20,138 nt of DNA from Planctomycetaceae bacterium (GTDB taxonomy: Bacteria > Planctomycetota > Planctomycetia > Pirellulales > Pirellulaceae), in NCBI GenBank assembly GCA_022614795.1, contig JAKEHX010000408.1:1-20138 (forward strand), in the 5' to 3' direction. The notes beneath the pieces are model-generated. The model was not told the DNA's origin and did no database searches. It saw only the letters and a program-made list of their open reading frames with translations. The position numbers were made by a program, and so were the translations under genes. Below, piece after piece: positions 8,601 to 15,065 of this stretch (position 1 is the stretch's first letter; the number at the start of each line of letters is the position of its first letter).

Positions 8601-9656
8601 CGGCGGAGTGGTGGCGAATCGGCCTGGGTTTACGACGTGTCAGCCGTCGCCCTGCCGCTGGAGGAAGTCCTGACGAAGCTGAACGATTACAATAAGGCGG
8701 TCGCCGAATCGCAAAAGGCCGCCGACGAATTCCTGGCCGCAATCCGCGCGTCCCTCAAGGTGGAGGATGAGCCGGGGATCGTCTGGTTTGCTCCCGGGCA
8801 TTTGTTGGTCTTTGGCACGCCCGAGCGGCATGCGGCCCTTGCCAAAGCGGTGGCCGCACTCGAGGAAGGCAAAACGCGGCCTGAAGGAGCGCTCGGACCG
8901 CTGAGCGAAGCCACGCGCAAGCGTTTTGCAGCTCGCAAAGAAAAATTGGCCAAAGCCGAGGCGGCAGGGCGAAAGCTCGACGTCGCCCTGACGCACGACC
9001 AGTTCAGCTGGCAGCTCTTGTCGGCAGCGCTGGCCGGCCAGCTTGACGTCGAAGCTCTCACGGAATTGCAGATCGCATGGAAGAGCGCTGACAATGCCGA
9101 ACTGCTCGCCGGGCCCATGCGGCCGCTGGTGCTCCGCTCGCTGTGGACAATTTGCGAATCGGCCCGGGCACTGCCCAACGAGAAGGACCTGGCCGCCTTG
9201 GCCGCATCGGCTCGCCAGCAGGTCAAAGCGGCTCTGGCAGCCAAACAGGAAGCGGCCGACGGCAAAGACCCCGCAGCCATCGCCGGGGCACTCTATGCAG
9301 TGCTGGCCAGTCCCGACGACCGCGGCTACCGGGCGCAGCTTGCGCCGCTGGTGAAGCCTCAGCCGGAAGACAGCCCGGAGGTTGCTGATTTCCGCCTGCT
9401 GGCGCGATTGCTGGCCCATGAGTCGGGCGCAGCAGACCGCGCCTCGCTATTGGAAATGGTGTCGCGTGATTTGTCCGGGCCGGACCACGTCGTATTGCTC
9501 GCCCTGGCTTGCCGCCAGGCGGGCGGCGACCACTGGGACCGCTTCCGCGCCGCATCGCGCGACCAACTCGGCAGCCAGCCGCTGCCAGGCGAAGTGGTGG
9601 TGCTGGTGAACCGGCTCGGCCAGTCGCCAAGTGAGCTGGCCCAAGCCGCGCCCTAA
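5646..9656 (+). CDS. Large secreted VIT domain and von Willebrand factor A domain protein
   Basis: 1336 residues. Signal peptide at 1-25 (ending ASASA). A VIT (inter-alpha-trypsin type) domain at about 45-180 includes VRVTQTFHNPTKEKIEAVYVFPLP. A VWA domain at about 345-520 has a complete metal-ion adhesion site: D351-x-S353-x-S355 in DVSGSMS, T421 in GGTEM and D448 in LTDGY. A Gly-rich stretch follows (about 755-785). Residues 905-1000 (DLVIRDQSLADALAQVA, then AEALDWILQPARLTWRPDG) resemble an STN/secretin N0-like fold. The next stretch (VYDVSAVALPLEEVL, then LLVFGTPERHAALAKAV) resembles a secretin N1-like repeat. The tail is Ala-rich and helical. VIT-VWA proteins are common and mostly uncharacterised in planctomycetes; an adhesive or protein-binding role outside the cytoplasm is likely. 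No membrane anchor is visible at the C-terminus. Confidence 0.88.
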   Translation: MFTLLRCGMLVSLLGTIGGTASASAAESTPEGARTTAAEKDVTQGALRIIQPDGGVVECPLKHTDVAADVAGFIARVRVTQTFHNPTKEKIEAVYVFPLPHEAAVDEMTMVLGERKIVGIIKRRSEARSIYEAALLAGQTAALLEQERPNIFTQSVGNIEPGQEVKIEIAYVDVLKYDMGTYEFRFPMVVGPRYIPGTPSGGVPPTPAELKGKVSPPVADTDRVPDASRISPPVLKPGVRNGHDISLAVKLNAGVPIQNLTHPNHQAEVAKDGDRAAAIKLAAADSIPNKDFVIRYDVVGKRPEMAILGHTGDYSGDRRHLGNGYFMLMIQPQEDERLTKSPPREIVFLVDVSGSMSGEPTAKVVEAMQGMLKLCREKDTIQVITFASQAHKLFEKPVPVNAENIGKALGFTAGLQGSGGTEMLKGVKLAIDEPIDKERLRIVVMLTDGYIGNEAQIIEHVGKHCGDQIRFWCVGIGSGPNMFLVDGVAKQGGGMGKSLGLKDESQPLVQEIMTRIQRAQLAKINIDWGKLKVSETFPAKIPELWAGRPVIVYGRYAPPDVLDEAAIVEQITVRGNVEGEDVSWPLRVELPVIQKGNDALAKVWARQKIEDLMHQTFYQGSPAVEEMVTGIALDYRLMSQYTSFVAVDDKQAPTAEPARPPRRMLVPVPLPEGTRWEGFFGEGEEQRDRLFSQTSRFKEADKKELAELSKSITTFNRIDRLGRGEAMSRRRSFAAPHAPFAPLGQASLAAARPAQVAGGLGGGWGGFRGIDGRVPAKDSAFGRGGRALQESRFGALSLEKAPALFADLADGEDGYTASVLVAHGGKSAEAARKVFELATGKEAPADRAALEKLLVQACLLDTAAANVGQSDGSHAAQAMERLADLHAKDVKDWSVKLPQLATKLDLVIRDQSLADALAQVAKAAKLDIRLFDGSVDDSAAISGRSPRVSYLDLRRATVAEALDWILQPARLTWRPDGKAIIASSARRSGGESAWVYDVSAVALPLEEVLTKLNDYNKAVAESQKAADEFLAAIRASLKVEDEPGIVWFAPGHLLVFGTPERHAALAKAVAALEEGKTRPEGALGPLSEATRKRFAARKEKLAKAEAAGRKLDVALTHDQFSWQLLSAALAGQLDVEALTELQIAWKSADNAELLAGPMRPLVLRSLWTICESARALPNEKDLAALAASARQQVKAALAAKQEAADGKDPAAIAGALYAVLASPDDRGYRAQLAPLVKPQPEDSPEVADFRLLARLLAHESGAADRASLLEMVSRDLSGPDHVVLLALACRQAGGDHWDRFRAASRDQLGSQPLPGEVVVLVNRLGQSPSELAQAAP

Positions 9657-9681
9657 AGTTCCGACCGACGGGCCTGACACC

Positions 9682-9727
9682 AACCCGAAGCGTGAGCGAG
9701 GCCCAATCCTCGCTTACGCTTCGGGTT
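9682..9727. terminator. Long hairpin repeat C, possible terminator of the VIT/VWA gene
   Basis: Arms of 20 nt: AACCCGAAGCGTGAGCGAGG (9682-9701) and its complement at 9708-9727, with one G/T mismatch and a 6-nt loop. It starts 26 bases after the stop. No T-run follows, so factor-independent termination is not assured. The arm sequence is one I recognise as a repeat of planctomycete genomes, so it may be an interspersed element used as a terminator. Confidence 0.7.
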
Positions 9728-9920
9728 CGTATGCGCATAAGGCTGTGGCCTCCTCAGTAGCCGGGCGAAGCTTCATTCGGCGGCGCCGCGATCAAAGCGA
9801 AGCGAGCTTCGCTAGTGGCCCCGTACTTAAGTCCCGCAATTCGATAAACGCTGCGATTCTCCTCGCACTTCAAAGTCGCTTCTGACTTCTCCCGGCAGCT
9901 ATCCGATCCTCAATCAGAGC

Positions 9921-9954
9921 GGCCACTTGCGCTCGATCGTCCGCGCTTGTGGCC
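9921..9954. promoter_or_regulatory. Candidate upstream activator site (interrupted dyad)
   Basis: GGCCACTTGCGC (9921-9932) faces GCGCTTGTGGCC (9943-9954); 10 of 12 positions pair, and arm centres are 22 bases apart. A second perfect dyad, CAGCGC-GTT-GCGCTG, follows at 9954-9968. They lie about 50-100 bases before the predicted start of transcription, where enhancer sites of sigma-54 activators are usually found. Binding by the nearby activator is inference. Confidence 0.4.
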
Positions 9955-9993
9955 AGCGCGTTGCGCTGCTTGTAAGGCAGCTTCTTTCACGCG

Positions 9994-10009
9994 CGGCATT
10001 CCATTTGCA
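9994..10009 (+). promoter_or_regulatory. Predicted sigma-54 (-24/-12) promoter of the five-gene set
   Basis: The sequence cGGCATTCCATTTGCA has the invariant GG (9995-9996) and GC (10007-10008) at the exact spacing, and the full TTGCA of the -12 box. The -24 box is GGCAT against the consensus GGCAC. Transcription would start near 10020, giving a leader of about 44 nt that contains the ribosome binding site. A sigma-54 activator gene lies in the same neighbourhood. Matches of this quality can occur by chance in GC-rich DNA. Confidence 0.5.
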
Positions 10010-10051
10010 AAACCACGTCGGTCCGAATGGACCCTCGCTCGTGGACTCATG

Positions 10052-10057
10052 AAGGAG
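10052..10057 (+). promoter_or_regulatory. Ribosome binding site that fixes the start at 10064
   Basis: AAGGAG, six bases before the ATG at 10064. It decides against the in-frame ATGs at 9947 and 10049; the latter overlaps the site. Confidence 0.85.
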
Positions 10058-10063
10058 ATCGTT

Positions 10064-10846
10064 ATGCACAACCTCGGCCGGAGCCCAATCATGCAGGAAA
10101 CTCTTCACGAACAAGCGTACGAGGATGAAATCCTCTCCGGCGAATCGCCGGCTTACGAAACCTATGGCGAATCGCTCTACGAATCGCCGCTGGGTGAAAT
10201 CTTCCAGGAGGCGGGCCTGGCCGGAGAAGGCCCCTACCAGGAATACGGACACGAAGTGATGCACGAGGACGAGTATGCCCAGGGCGAAGTCAGCGACGAA
10301 GCCCTGGCCTACGAGTTTGTCGGGCTCCAGTCGGAGGACGAAATCGACCGCTTCCTCGGCAGGCTAGTCCGCCGCGCCGCCAGGGGCGTGCGGAACTTTG
10401 CCAACTCCGCGGCAGGCAAGGCCATCGGCGGCATTCTCAAGAAAGCCGCCGGCCGCGCCCTGCCGCTCCTGGGCCGTGCTGCCGGCACTTTCCTCGGCGG
10501 TCCGCTGGGGGGCCAGATCGGCGCCAAGCTCGGCGGATTTGCCGGCCAGGCCCTGGGGCTGGAGCTGCAAGGCCTGTCGGCCGAAGACCGCGACCTGGAA
10601 ATCTCGCGCCGCTTCGTCCAGTTCGCCACCGATGCCGCCCGCACGGCTGCCCACGCCCCGGCCGGCGCATCGCCGCTGGAAGTGGCCCGCGGGGCGGCGG
10701 TCTCGGCTGCCCGCAAGTATTACCCGGGCCTCCTGCGCCCGACGATCCAAGGCCGTGGCGGGGCTGCTGCCGGGCCGGCGGGCGCTCGAGCGGCCCGCGG
10801 CCAGTGGGTCCGCAAGGGTCGCGTGATCATCCTTTACGGCGCGTGA
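10064..10846 (+). CDS. Acidic Tyr/Glu-rich protein with glycine-zipper segment, function unknown
   Basis: 260 residues, no named family that I can assign with confidence. Residues 1-85 are acidic and rich in Glu and Tyr, with recurring GES/ESP phrases (SGESPAYETYGESLYESPLGE region) and no signal peptide. Residues 97-130 are basic (RLVRRAARGVRNFANSAAG, then GGILKKAAGR). Residues 131-166 are a glycine zipper (LGRAAGTFLGGPLGGQIGAKLGGFAGQ region) that could insert into or pack on a membrane. A helical part follows (LSAEDRDLEISRRFVQFATDAA) and the protein ends RGQWVRKGRVIILYGA. I have a sense of similar proteins with E/Y-rich leaders and an R-W-V-R-x-G-x-x-I-x-L ending in other bacteria, but cannot name them. 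First gene of the set, behind the sigma-54 promoter; 5 bases separate it from the next gene. An acidic leader on a cationic glycine-rich core would suit a masked membrane-active or self-assembling protein; that is inference. Confidence 0.8.
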   Translation: MHNLGRSPIMQETLHEQAYEDEILSGESPAYETYGESLYESPLGEIFQEAGLAGEGPYQEYGHEVMHEDEYAQGEVSDEALAYEFVGLQSEDEIDRFLGRLVRRAARGVRNFANSAAGKAIGGILKKAAGRALPLLGRAAGTFLGGPLGGQIGAKLGGFAGQALGLELQGLSAEDRDLEISRRFVQFATDAARTAAHAPAGASPLEVARGAAVSAARKYYPGLLRPTIQGRGGAAAGPAGARAARGQWVRKGRVIILYGA

Positions 10847-10851
10847 ATGTC

Positions 10852-12192
10852 ATGACCGTTCTCGAGATGTCTCGCCGCCTGCTGGCGCACGAATCGCGCG
10901 CCATGCTCGCCCGACTGGCGCGGATCGAGCCCTTTGCACTCACCATGCCGATGGTTCCCGCCGCCGCCTGCTCGGTCGAGGCACAAAACGCGATCGAGCA
11001 GCATATGCAGAAGGTCAAGCGCGGGCTGCGCCGGCTGATCGTGCGGTTCCTCGATCAGTTGCGCGGCGCACCCCGCCACGGATTTGTGCCGCACGCCGCC
11101 CAGGAGCAATTTACGCTCTTGCGGATGCGGTTCAACTCGCTGATCACTCAGTTCGACATCTTCGGCGACGTGCTCAGCCAGCGGAGCGAGCATGGCACGG
11201 GGGTCCGGGTCGCGGGCCTGGATGCCGTCGTGACCGACGCGCTAAACGTCCCGGGCGTGCAGCTCGACGTGCCGCCGGTGATGTGCTACCTCGACCGCGG
11301 GCACGGGGCGGCGATTCGCCGCGTCCGGACGCGCCTGCCAGGAGGTGATTTATCGCCGGTAGCGGTCATCAACGTGCCGCGAGAGAGGATGATAGGTTCC
11401 GGTGTCGCCTCGAGCCTGGTGCACGAAGCAGGGCACCAGGCGGCAGCGCTGCTGGAGCTGATCCCTTCGCTCCGCGTGCCGCTGATCGCCCGCCAGCGGA
11501 CCGCTCCGCCAAAAGAAAGGCAGACCTGGCTGGCGTGGGAACGCTGGATTTCGGAGATTCTGTCGGACTTCTGGTCGGTGGGAAAACTCGGCATCGGCGC
11601 TACCACCGGCCTGATGGCTGTCGTCAGTTTGCCGCGGCCGTTTGTGTTCCGGCTCGACCTGGAAGATCCGCATCCGTTTCCATGGATCCGAGTGCGGCTG
11701 AGCGGTGTGCTGGGACGAACGCTCTATCCGCATGTGCAATGGGACCGGCTCCTGGCGGTGTGGGACGCCTTGTATCCGCGGACGGGGCTGGCGCCGTCCA
11801 TGCTCCAGTGGCTCGCACAGCTCGAAGGGACCTTGCCCCAGTTCGTGACGCTGCTCTTGGGTCACAAGCCCAAAGCGCTTGCAGGCCGCGCGCTAAAGGA
11901 CTTGTTTCCCAACGCCGAGCGCAGCCCGGCGCGCCTGGCGAGCATATTCGACCAGCACCGCCAGCGGCCGGCAAGCCTGGCCGCGATTTCCCCGACGCTC
12001 GCGTTTGCCGCTATCGGCCAGGCGCGGATGGACGGCAAGCTCGACCCGGAAGCCGAAGGAAACCTGCTGCGCGAATTGCTCACGGTCTGGGCCGTGCGGG
12101 GATCGCTCGGCAGCTCCCAGCGCTGCGCCCGGGGGCAGATGCCGGCTGCGTTCAACGGCCGGAGGGCAACCGTACCGGCGCCCGCCGCCTGA
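10852..12192 (+). CDS. Putative zinc metallopeptidase (HExxH), uncharacterised family
   Basis: 446 residues. The motif SSLVHEAGHQAAALLE gives H191, E192 and H195 of a zinc HExxH site. E235 in WISEILSDFW, 40 residues later, is well placed as the third ligand, followed by a conserved-looking DPHPFPWIRVRL stretch. This arrangement is that of gluzincin-type peptidases. No signal peptide or clear transmembrane helix is seen, so it probably acts in the cytoplasm. A likely partner or substrate is a product of the same gene set, for instance the protein encoded just upstream, but nothing in the sequence proves this. The ATG at 10852 lies 5 bases after the upstream stop; its ribosome site is weak, suggesting translational coupling. 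An unrelated ATG at 10847 is out of frame. Confidence 0.75.
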   Translation: MTVLEMSRRLLAHESRAMLARLARIEPFALTMPMVPAAACSVEAQNAIEQHMQKVKRGLRRLIVRFLDQLRGAPRHGFVPHAAQEQFTLLRMRFNSLITQFDIFGDVLSQRSEHGTGVRVAGLDAVVTDALNVPGVQLDVPPVMCYLDRGHGAAIRRVRTRLPGGDLSPVAVINVPRERMIGSGVASSLVHEAGHQAAALLELIPSLRVPLIARQRTAPPKERQTWLAWERWISEILSDFWSVGKLGIGATTGLMAVVSLPRPFVFRLDLEDPHPFPWIRVRLSGVLGRTLYPHVQWDRLLAVWDALYPRTGLAPSMLQWLAQLEGTLPQFVTLLLGHKPKALAGRALKDLFPNAERSPARLASIFDQHRQRPASLAAISPTLAFAAIGQARMDGKLDPEAEGNLLRELLTVWAVRGSLGSSQRCARGQMPAAFNGRRATVPAPAA

Positions 12193-12216
12193 TTTGTTTA
12201 CACCAGCACTTCATAT

Positions 12217-12223
12217 GGAAGGA
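12217..12223 (+). promoter_or_regulatory. Ribosome binding site of the gene at 12232
   Basis: GGAAGGA, eight bases before the ATG at 12232, supports this start. Confidence 0.8.
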
Positions 12224-12231
12224 CGAAAGCC

Positions 12232-14142
12232 ATGGCCGAACCCGACTTCAACGTACGCACGGAACAAGACGAAATCGAGCTGCGCGAGGGACAGCCAGGG
12301 ACGTTTCGCGTGTTCATCCTGTCTCCCTTCCCGGACCGCCCCCCTCCGGACGGCACGTATTATCTCGAAACCACGATCGACGCGCCGGATGAGGGGCTGA
12401 GCATCGAGGGCCCGTCCACCATCGACGTCCAGGGGGGCACCCCCAACTTTGCAGAGTTCACCCTGAATACGGACGATGCCTTCGATGAGGACGATCCGAC
12501 TACCGTCAGGCGGGACGTCCAGATTCGGGTGAAGGTGACGGACGACCGCGAGGGCCCGCCGCGCGAAACGACCACGCGTTTCACGATTTTCCGCGACGTT
12601 GATCCGGGCTTTGTGTCGCCCACGACCGTGCAGCTGATGCGGTCGCGGATCGCCGTCGATGAGAACGCCTTCCTCTGGCCCTGGATCGAATACAGCACCG
12701 AAGCGCTTTCCTTCCGGGAATACGAGAAGATCATCGACCTGCTCCTCTGCCCACACGACCAGACGCACGCCCGCAAGGAGGTGCTGACGGACAACAGGTA
12801 TCAGGCGCTCTTGAAGTTCCGCTGTACACCGTTCAACAACATGGACGCGTATCGCTACCTCAAGGTGGCCACCGAGGCGTTCGTCGTCGTCAACAGCATG
12901 GTGCCGATCAGGATCGACGACTATGTGCACATGATCGACCCGGCCATGCTCTACCGGTTGCGCGACAAGGCGGAGCTGGCCGAATCGTCGCAGCAGATCT
13001 TCCAGCGGTTCCGCAACTCGGTCCTCGCGTCCATGAACGGCAGCCCAGACCCGATCCTGCCGCTGATGGCCCTGTTGCACCGCAACCTCGGTCGCCTGGA
13101 ATTCGCCTCATTCGACGACGACATGAGCCGGCACGCCGCCTGCTACGAAGTCCTCCGCGAGAAGCTGCTGCGGCCCTGCATGCTCGAGCTGATCTGGAGC
13201 TACTGGCATGAGGAAGGGATGCAGGTGCAAACGATGCTGGCCATTCGCAACCGGTTCCAGAACGTCCCGGCCGAAAGCGCTCCCGACCCGCTGGCTCACA
13301 TGGAAGTTGCCCCGCTGCGCCCCTTGGGCAGCTATCTCTGGGGTTACATCCAGGACGAGCAGCACCGGCTCACGCTGGCGCGGCGGTTCCTGGAGTACGG
13401 CCACCAATATGGCTTCACGCTCCAGGGCAAGGCGGTGCCGCCAGTGCGGCCGGCCGACAGCCGCTCGAAATTCCTGGAGGCGCTGAACAATCTGTTGTAC
13501 CTGTGCAGCCAGTTCTACAAGGAGGACGCCGACACGACGAAAATCGCCGACGCTTTCCCGGTGCTGAACGCGATCAAGGAAGTGCACTACCTGCTTTCCG
13601 AAGGAGCCCACAACCAGTATGGCGACCTCCCCTCGACCGCCCGGCAGGAGATGCTGATGGAGCAGTGGCTGCTGTCGCGCCCCGAGATGCAGCAGTTCCT
13701 GCCTAAGCGCGAGATGATGCCCTATCCCGAAGGCTGGATGGGGGCCGTGGACTCGATGAAGTCGGTGCAGGGCTGGACCGACACGTCGATCATTTATTTC
13801 CACGACCTGGCGGTCTTCGGCGAGCAGATTCTCCTCGGGATTCGTTTCGGCCACTGGAGCGAGATCAACGATCCGGGCAGCGCCAAGATCTGGGCCCGCT
13901 ATTGGCGGGCGAAGATTCAGGGCTATATCCACGCCTATCGCACGGTGACGGGAATCGACCTCTCGACCGAGCCAGCCGACACGCAGGAGCGCGCCGCCCG
14001 CAGCCAGTCCCCTTCGATGCTGCTGGCCCGCCGCCTGCAAGAGAAGCGACTGGCGCCCGGGTTGCCCGCCCAGTCGCGGCTGCCCCCTTCGCCGACCGCC
14101 GGCCGCTGGGCGCTGGCTCGCCCTGCGCAGCGCAAAGCGTAA
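12232..14142 (+). CDS. Uncharacterised protein with N-terminal beta domain and large helical domain
   Basis: 636 residues; I do not recognise a named family. Residues 1-125 look like an Ig or Calx-beta type sandwich: alternating hydrophobic strands, an acidic DDAFDEDDP loop that could bind calcium, and VQIRVKVTDD. Residues 130-590 are mostly helical, rich in Trp, Tyr and Arg (YLWGYIQDEQHRLTLARRFLEY region, then FLEALNNLLYLCSQFYKED and SEGAHNQYGDLPSTARQEML). No catalytic motif, signal peptide or membrane segment is visible. The C-terminal 50 residues are Arg/Pro/Ala-rich and probably disordered. Well spaced within the set (39 bases after the peptidase gene). The high share of aromatic residues and the acidic loop suggest a folded binding or scaffold protein; this is inference. 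Confidence 0.78.
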   Translation: MAEPDFNVRTEQDEIELREGQPGTFRVFILSPFPDRPPPDGTYYLETTIDAPDEGLSIEGPSTIDVQGGTPNFAEFTLNTDDAFDEDDPTTVRRDVQIRVKVTDDREGPPRETTTRFTIFRDVDPGFVSPTTVQLMRSRIAVDENAFLWPWIEYSTEALSFREYEKIIDLLLCPHDQTHARKEVLTDNRYQALLKFRCTPFNNMDAYRYLKVATEAFVVVNSMVPIRIDDYVHMIDPAMLYRLRDKAELAESSQQIFQRFRNSVLASMNGSPDPILPLMALLHRNLGRLEFASFDDDMSRHAACYEVLREKLLRPCMLELIWSYWHEEGMQVQTMLAIRNRFQNVPAESAPDPLAHMEVAPLRPLGSYLWGYIQDEQHRLTLARRFLEYGHQYGFTLQGKAVPPVRPADSRSKFLEALNNLLYLCSQFYKEDADTTKIADAFPVLNAIKEVHYLLSEGAHNQYGDLPSTARQEMLMEQWLLSRPEMQQFLPKREMMPYPEGWMGAVDSMKSVQGWTDTSIIYFHDLAVFGEQILLGIRFGHWSEINDPGSAKIWARYWRAKIQGYIHAYRTVTGIDLSTEPADTQERAARSQSPSMLLARRLQEKRLAPGLPAQSRLPPSPTAGRWALARPAQRKA

Positions 14143-14165
14143 CTGTGCAGCGCAAAAGCGTGAAC
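14127..14165. repeat. Short direct repeat at gene end
   Basis: GCAGCGCAAAGCGTAAC (14127-14143) is followed at once by GCAGCGCAAAAGCGTGAAC (14147-14165); GCAGCGCGAG appears again at 14185-14194. The first copy contains the stop codon of the upstream gene, so the spacer looks like a local duplication. Confidence 0.65.
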
Positions 14166-14201
14166 CGCGCCGATCCTCCACTTTGCAGCGCGAGATCGAC
14201 C

Positions 14202-15062
14202 ATGGCTATTCCCACCAATGTTTGCGCCCGGTGCGGCGGCGCCGATTGCCAATGCGGGCAGGAGATTGCCGGCGAAGTGCGCCGCGGACGCCGTGCTGCT
14301 CCGCGGCGCCAGCGGACGATTCGGCAGCCGCGCACTCGCGTGCGCCGCCGGCGTCGCCTGCCGTCCTGGATGGTGGGCACTCCTTGGTGGCTGCGCAGGC
14401 GTCCTGCGGGGTACCAGCCGGCGCCGCCGCCTGAAGAGCCACTGGCCCAACCAGCTGAAGAGCCGGTTTCCGTCGCCGCCGCGCCTGCCGACGACGCTGG
14501 CCCGGAGCCGGCTGCCGAACCCGTTGAACCGGTCGCAGGCGATGAAGGTCCTGCCGGGGGCGAAGAAGAGCTGGGCGCGTGGATTCGCCGCGCAGCCGCT
14601 GCTGCGATCCGCGCCGCACCGAAACCGGCAGCCCCTCTTCGCCCAGCGGCAATTACCTCGCTGCCGATGCGTGTCCTTCATGGCGGGGGCAGAGGAGGCG
14701 GTGGCGGCGGAGGAGGTGGCAGAAATGGCGCCGGCAGACCCGACCCGATCCTCACTGTCCTGATTCGCACTAACACGCTGATCGTCGAGGCGCGAGGTCA
14801 AGTCGAGCAGCTCAACCTGGACGCTGCGGCGGCTCTCCTCAATCGTGCACGCCTGACCGCTGCTGCTGGAGCGAAGCTCACGGCAGCGCAGGAGTTCTTC
14901 GCTCCTCTATTGCGCGCCATCCTGCGTGCGCAGTCCTACCGGTTCGCGATGCGGCCGCAGTTTCTCAATAGCTCGTCCGTGCAGCCCTACATCGACGCGC
15001 TCGACGGCCTGATACGTGTCATCGACGAATTGATTCTCACGCGCCCGGCATTTCGGACGTGA
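14202..15062 (+). CDS. Small Cys-knuckle protein with Pro/Ala- and Gly-rich linkers, function unknown
   Basis: 286 residues in three parts. Residues 1-20 carry a zinc-knuckle-like CxxCx4CxC set (C8, C11, C16, C18) in NVCARCGGADCQCG. Residues 25-180 are low complexity: an Arg-rich stretch, then a Pro/Ala/Glu-rich stretch, then a run with nine consecutive glycines. Residues about 185-286 are helical (LIRTNTLIVEARGQVEQLNL, then AAQEFFAPLLRAIL and YIDALDGLIRVIDELI) and look like a small folded domain. The frame is open upstream to 13902, but there it shadows the previous gene, so I use the ATG at 14202. The ribosome site is weak. The stop is 3 bases from the next start, so the two genes are surely co-transcribed. 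No function is claimed. Confidence 0.75.
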   Translation: MAIPTNVCARCGGADCQCGQEIAGEVRRGRRAAPRRQRTIRQPRTRVRRRRRLPSWMVGTPWWLRRRPAGYQPAPPPEEPLAQPAEEPVSVAAAPADDAGPEPAAEPVEPVAGDEGPAGGEEELGAWIRRAAAAAIRAAPKPAAPLRPAAITSLPMRVLHGGGRGGGGGGGGGRNGAGRPDPILTVLIRTNTLIVEARGQVEQLNLDAAAALLNRARLTAAAGAKLTAAQEFFAPLLRAILRAQSYRFAMRPQFLNSSSVQPYIDALDGLIRVIDELILTRPAFRT

Positions 15063-15065
15063 CCG

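Larger units (their letters stand above)
9657..10063. other. Intergenic region upstream of the five-gene set
   Basis: 407 bases without a credible gene. In order: hairpin repeat C; a 10-nt palindrome TATGCGCATA (9730-9739); an inverted repeat AGCGAAGC-GA-GCTTCGCT (9796-9813); two dyads at 9921-9968; a sigma-54 promoter match at 9994-10009; and a Shine-Dalgarno at 10052-10057. Density of dyads suggests a regulated promoter region. Confidence 0.65.

Noticed and set aside
13902..14201. Open frame upstream of the Cys-knuckle gene
   Set aside because: It lies in another frame inside the end of the gene at 12232; the Arg/Pro-rich composition is that of a shadow frame.
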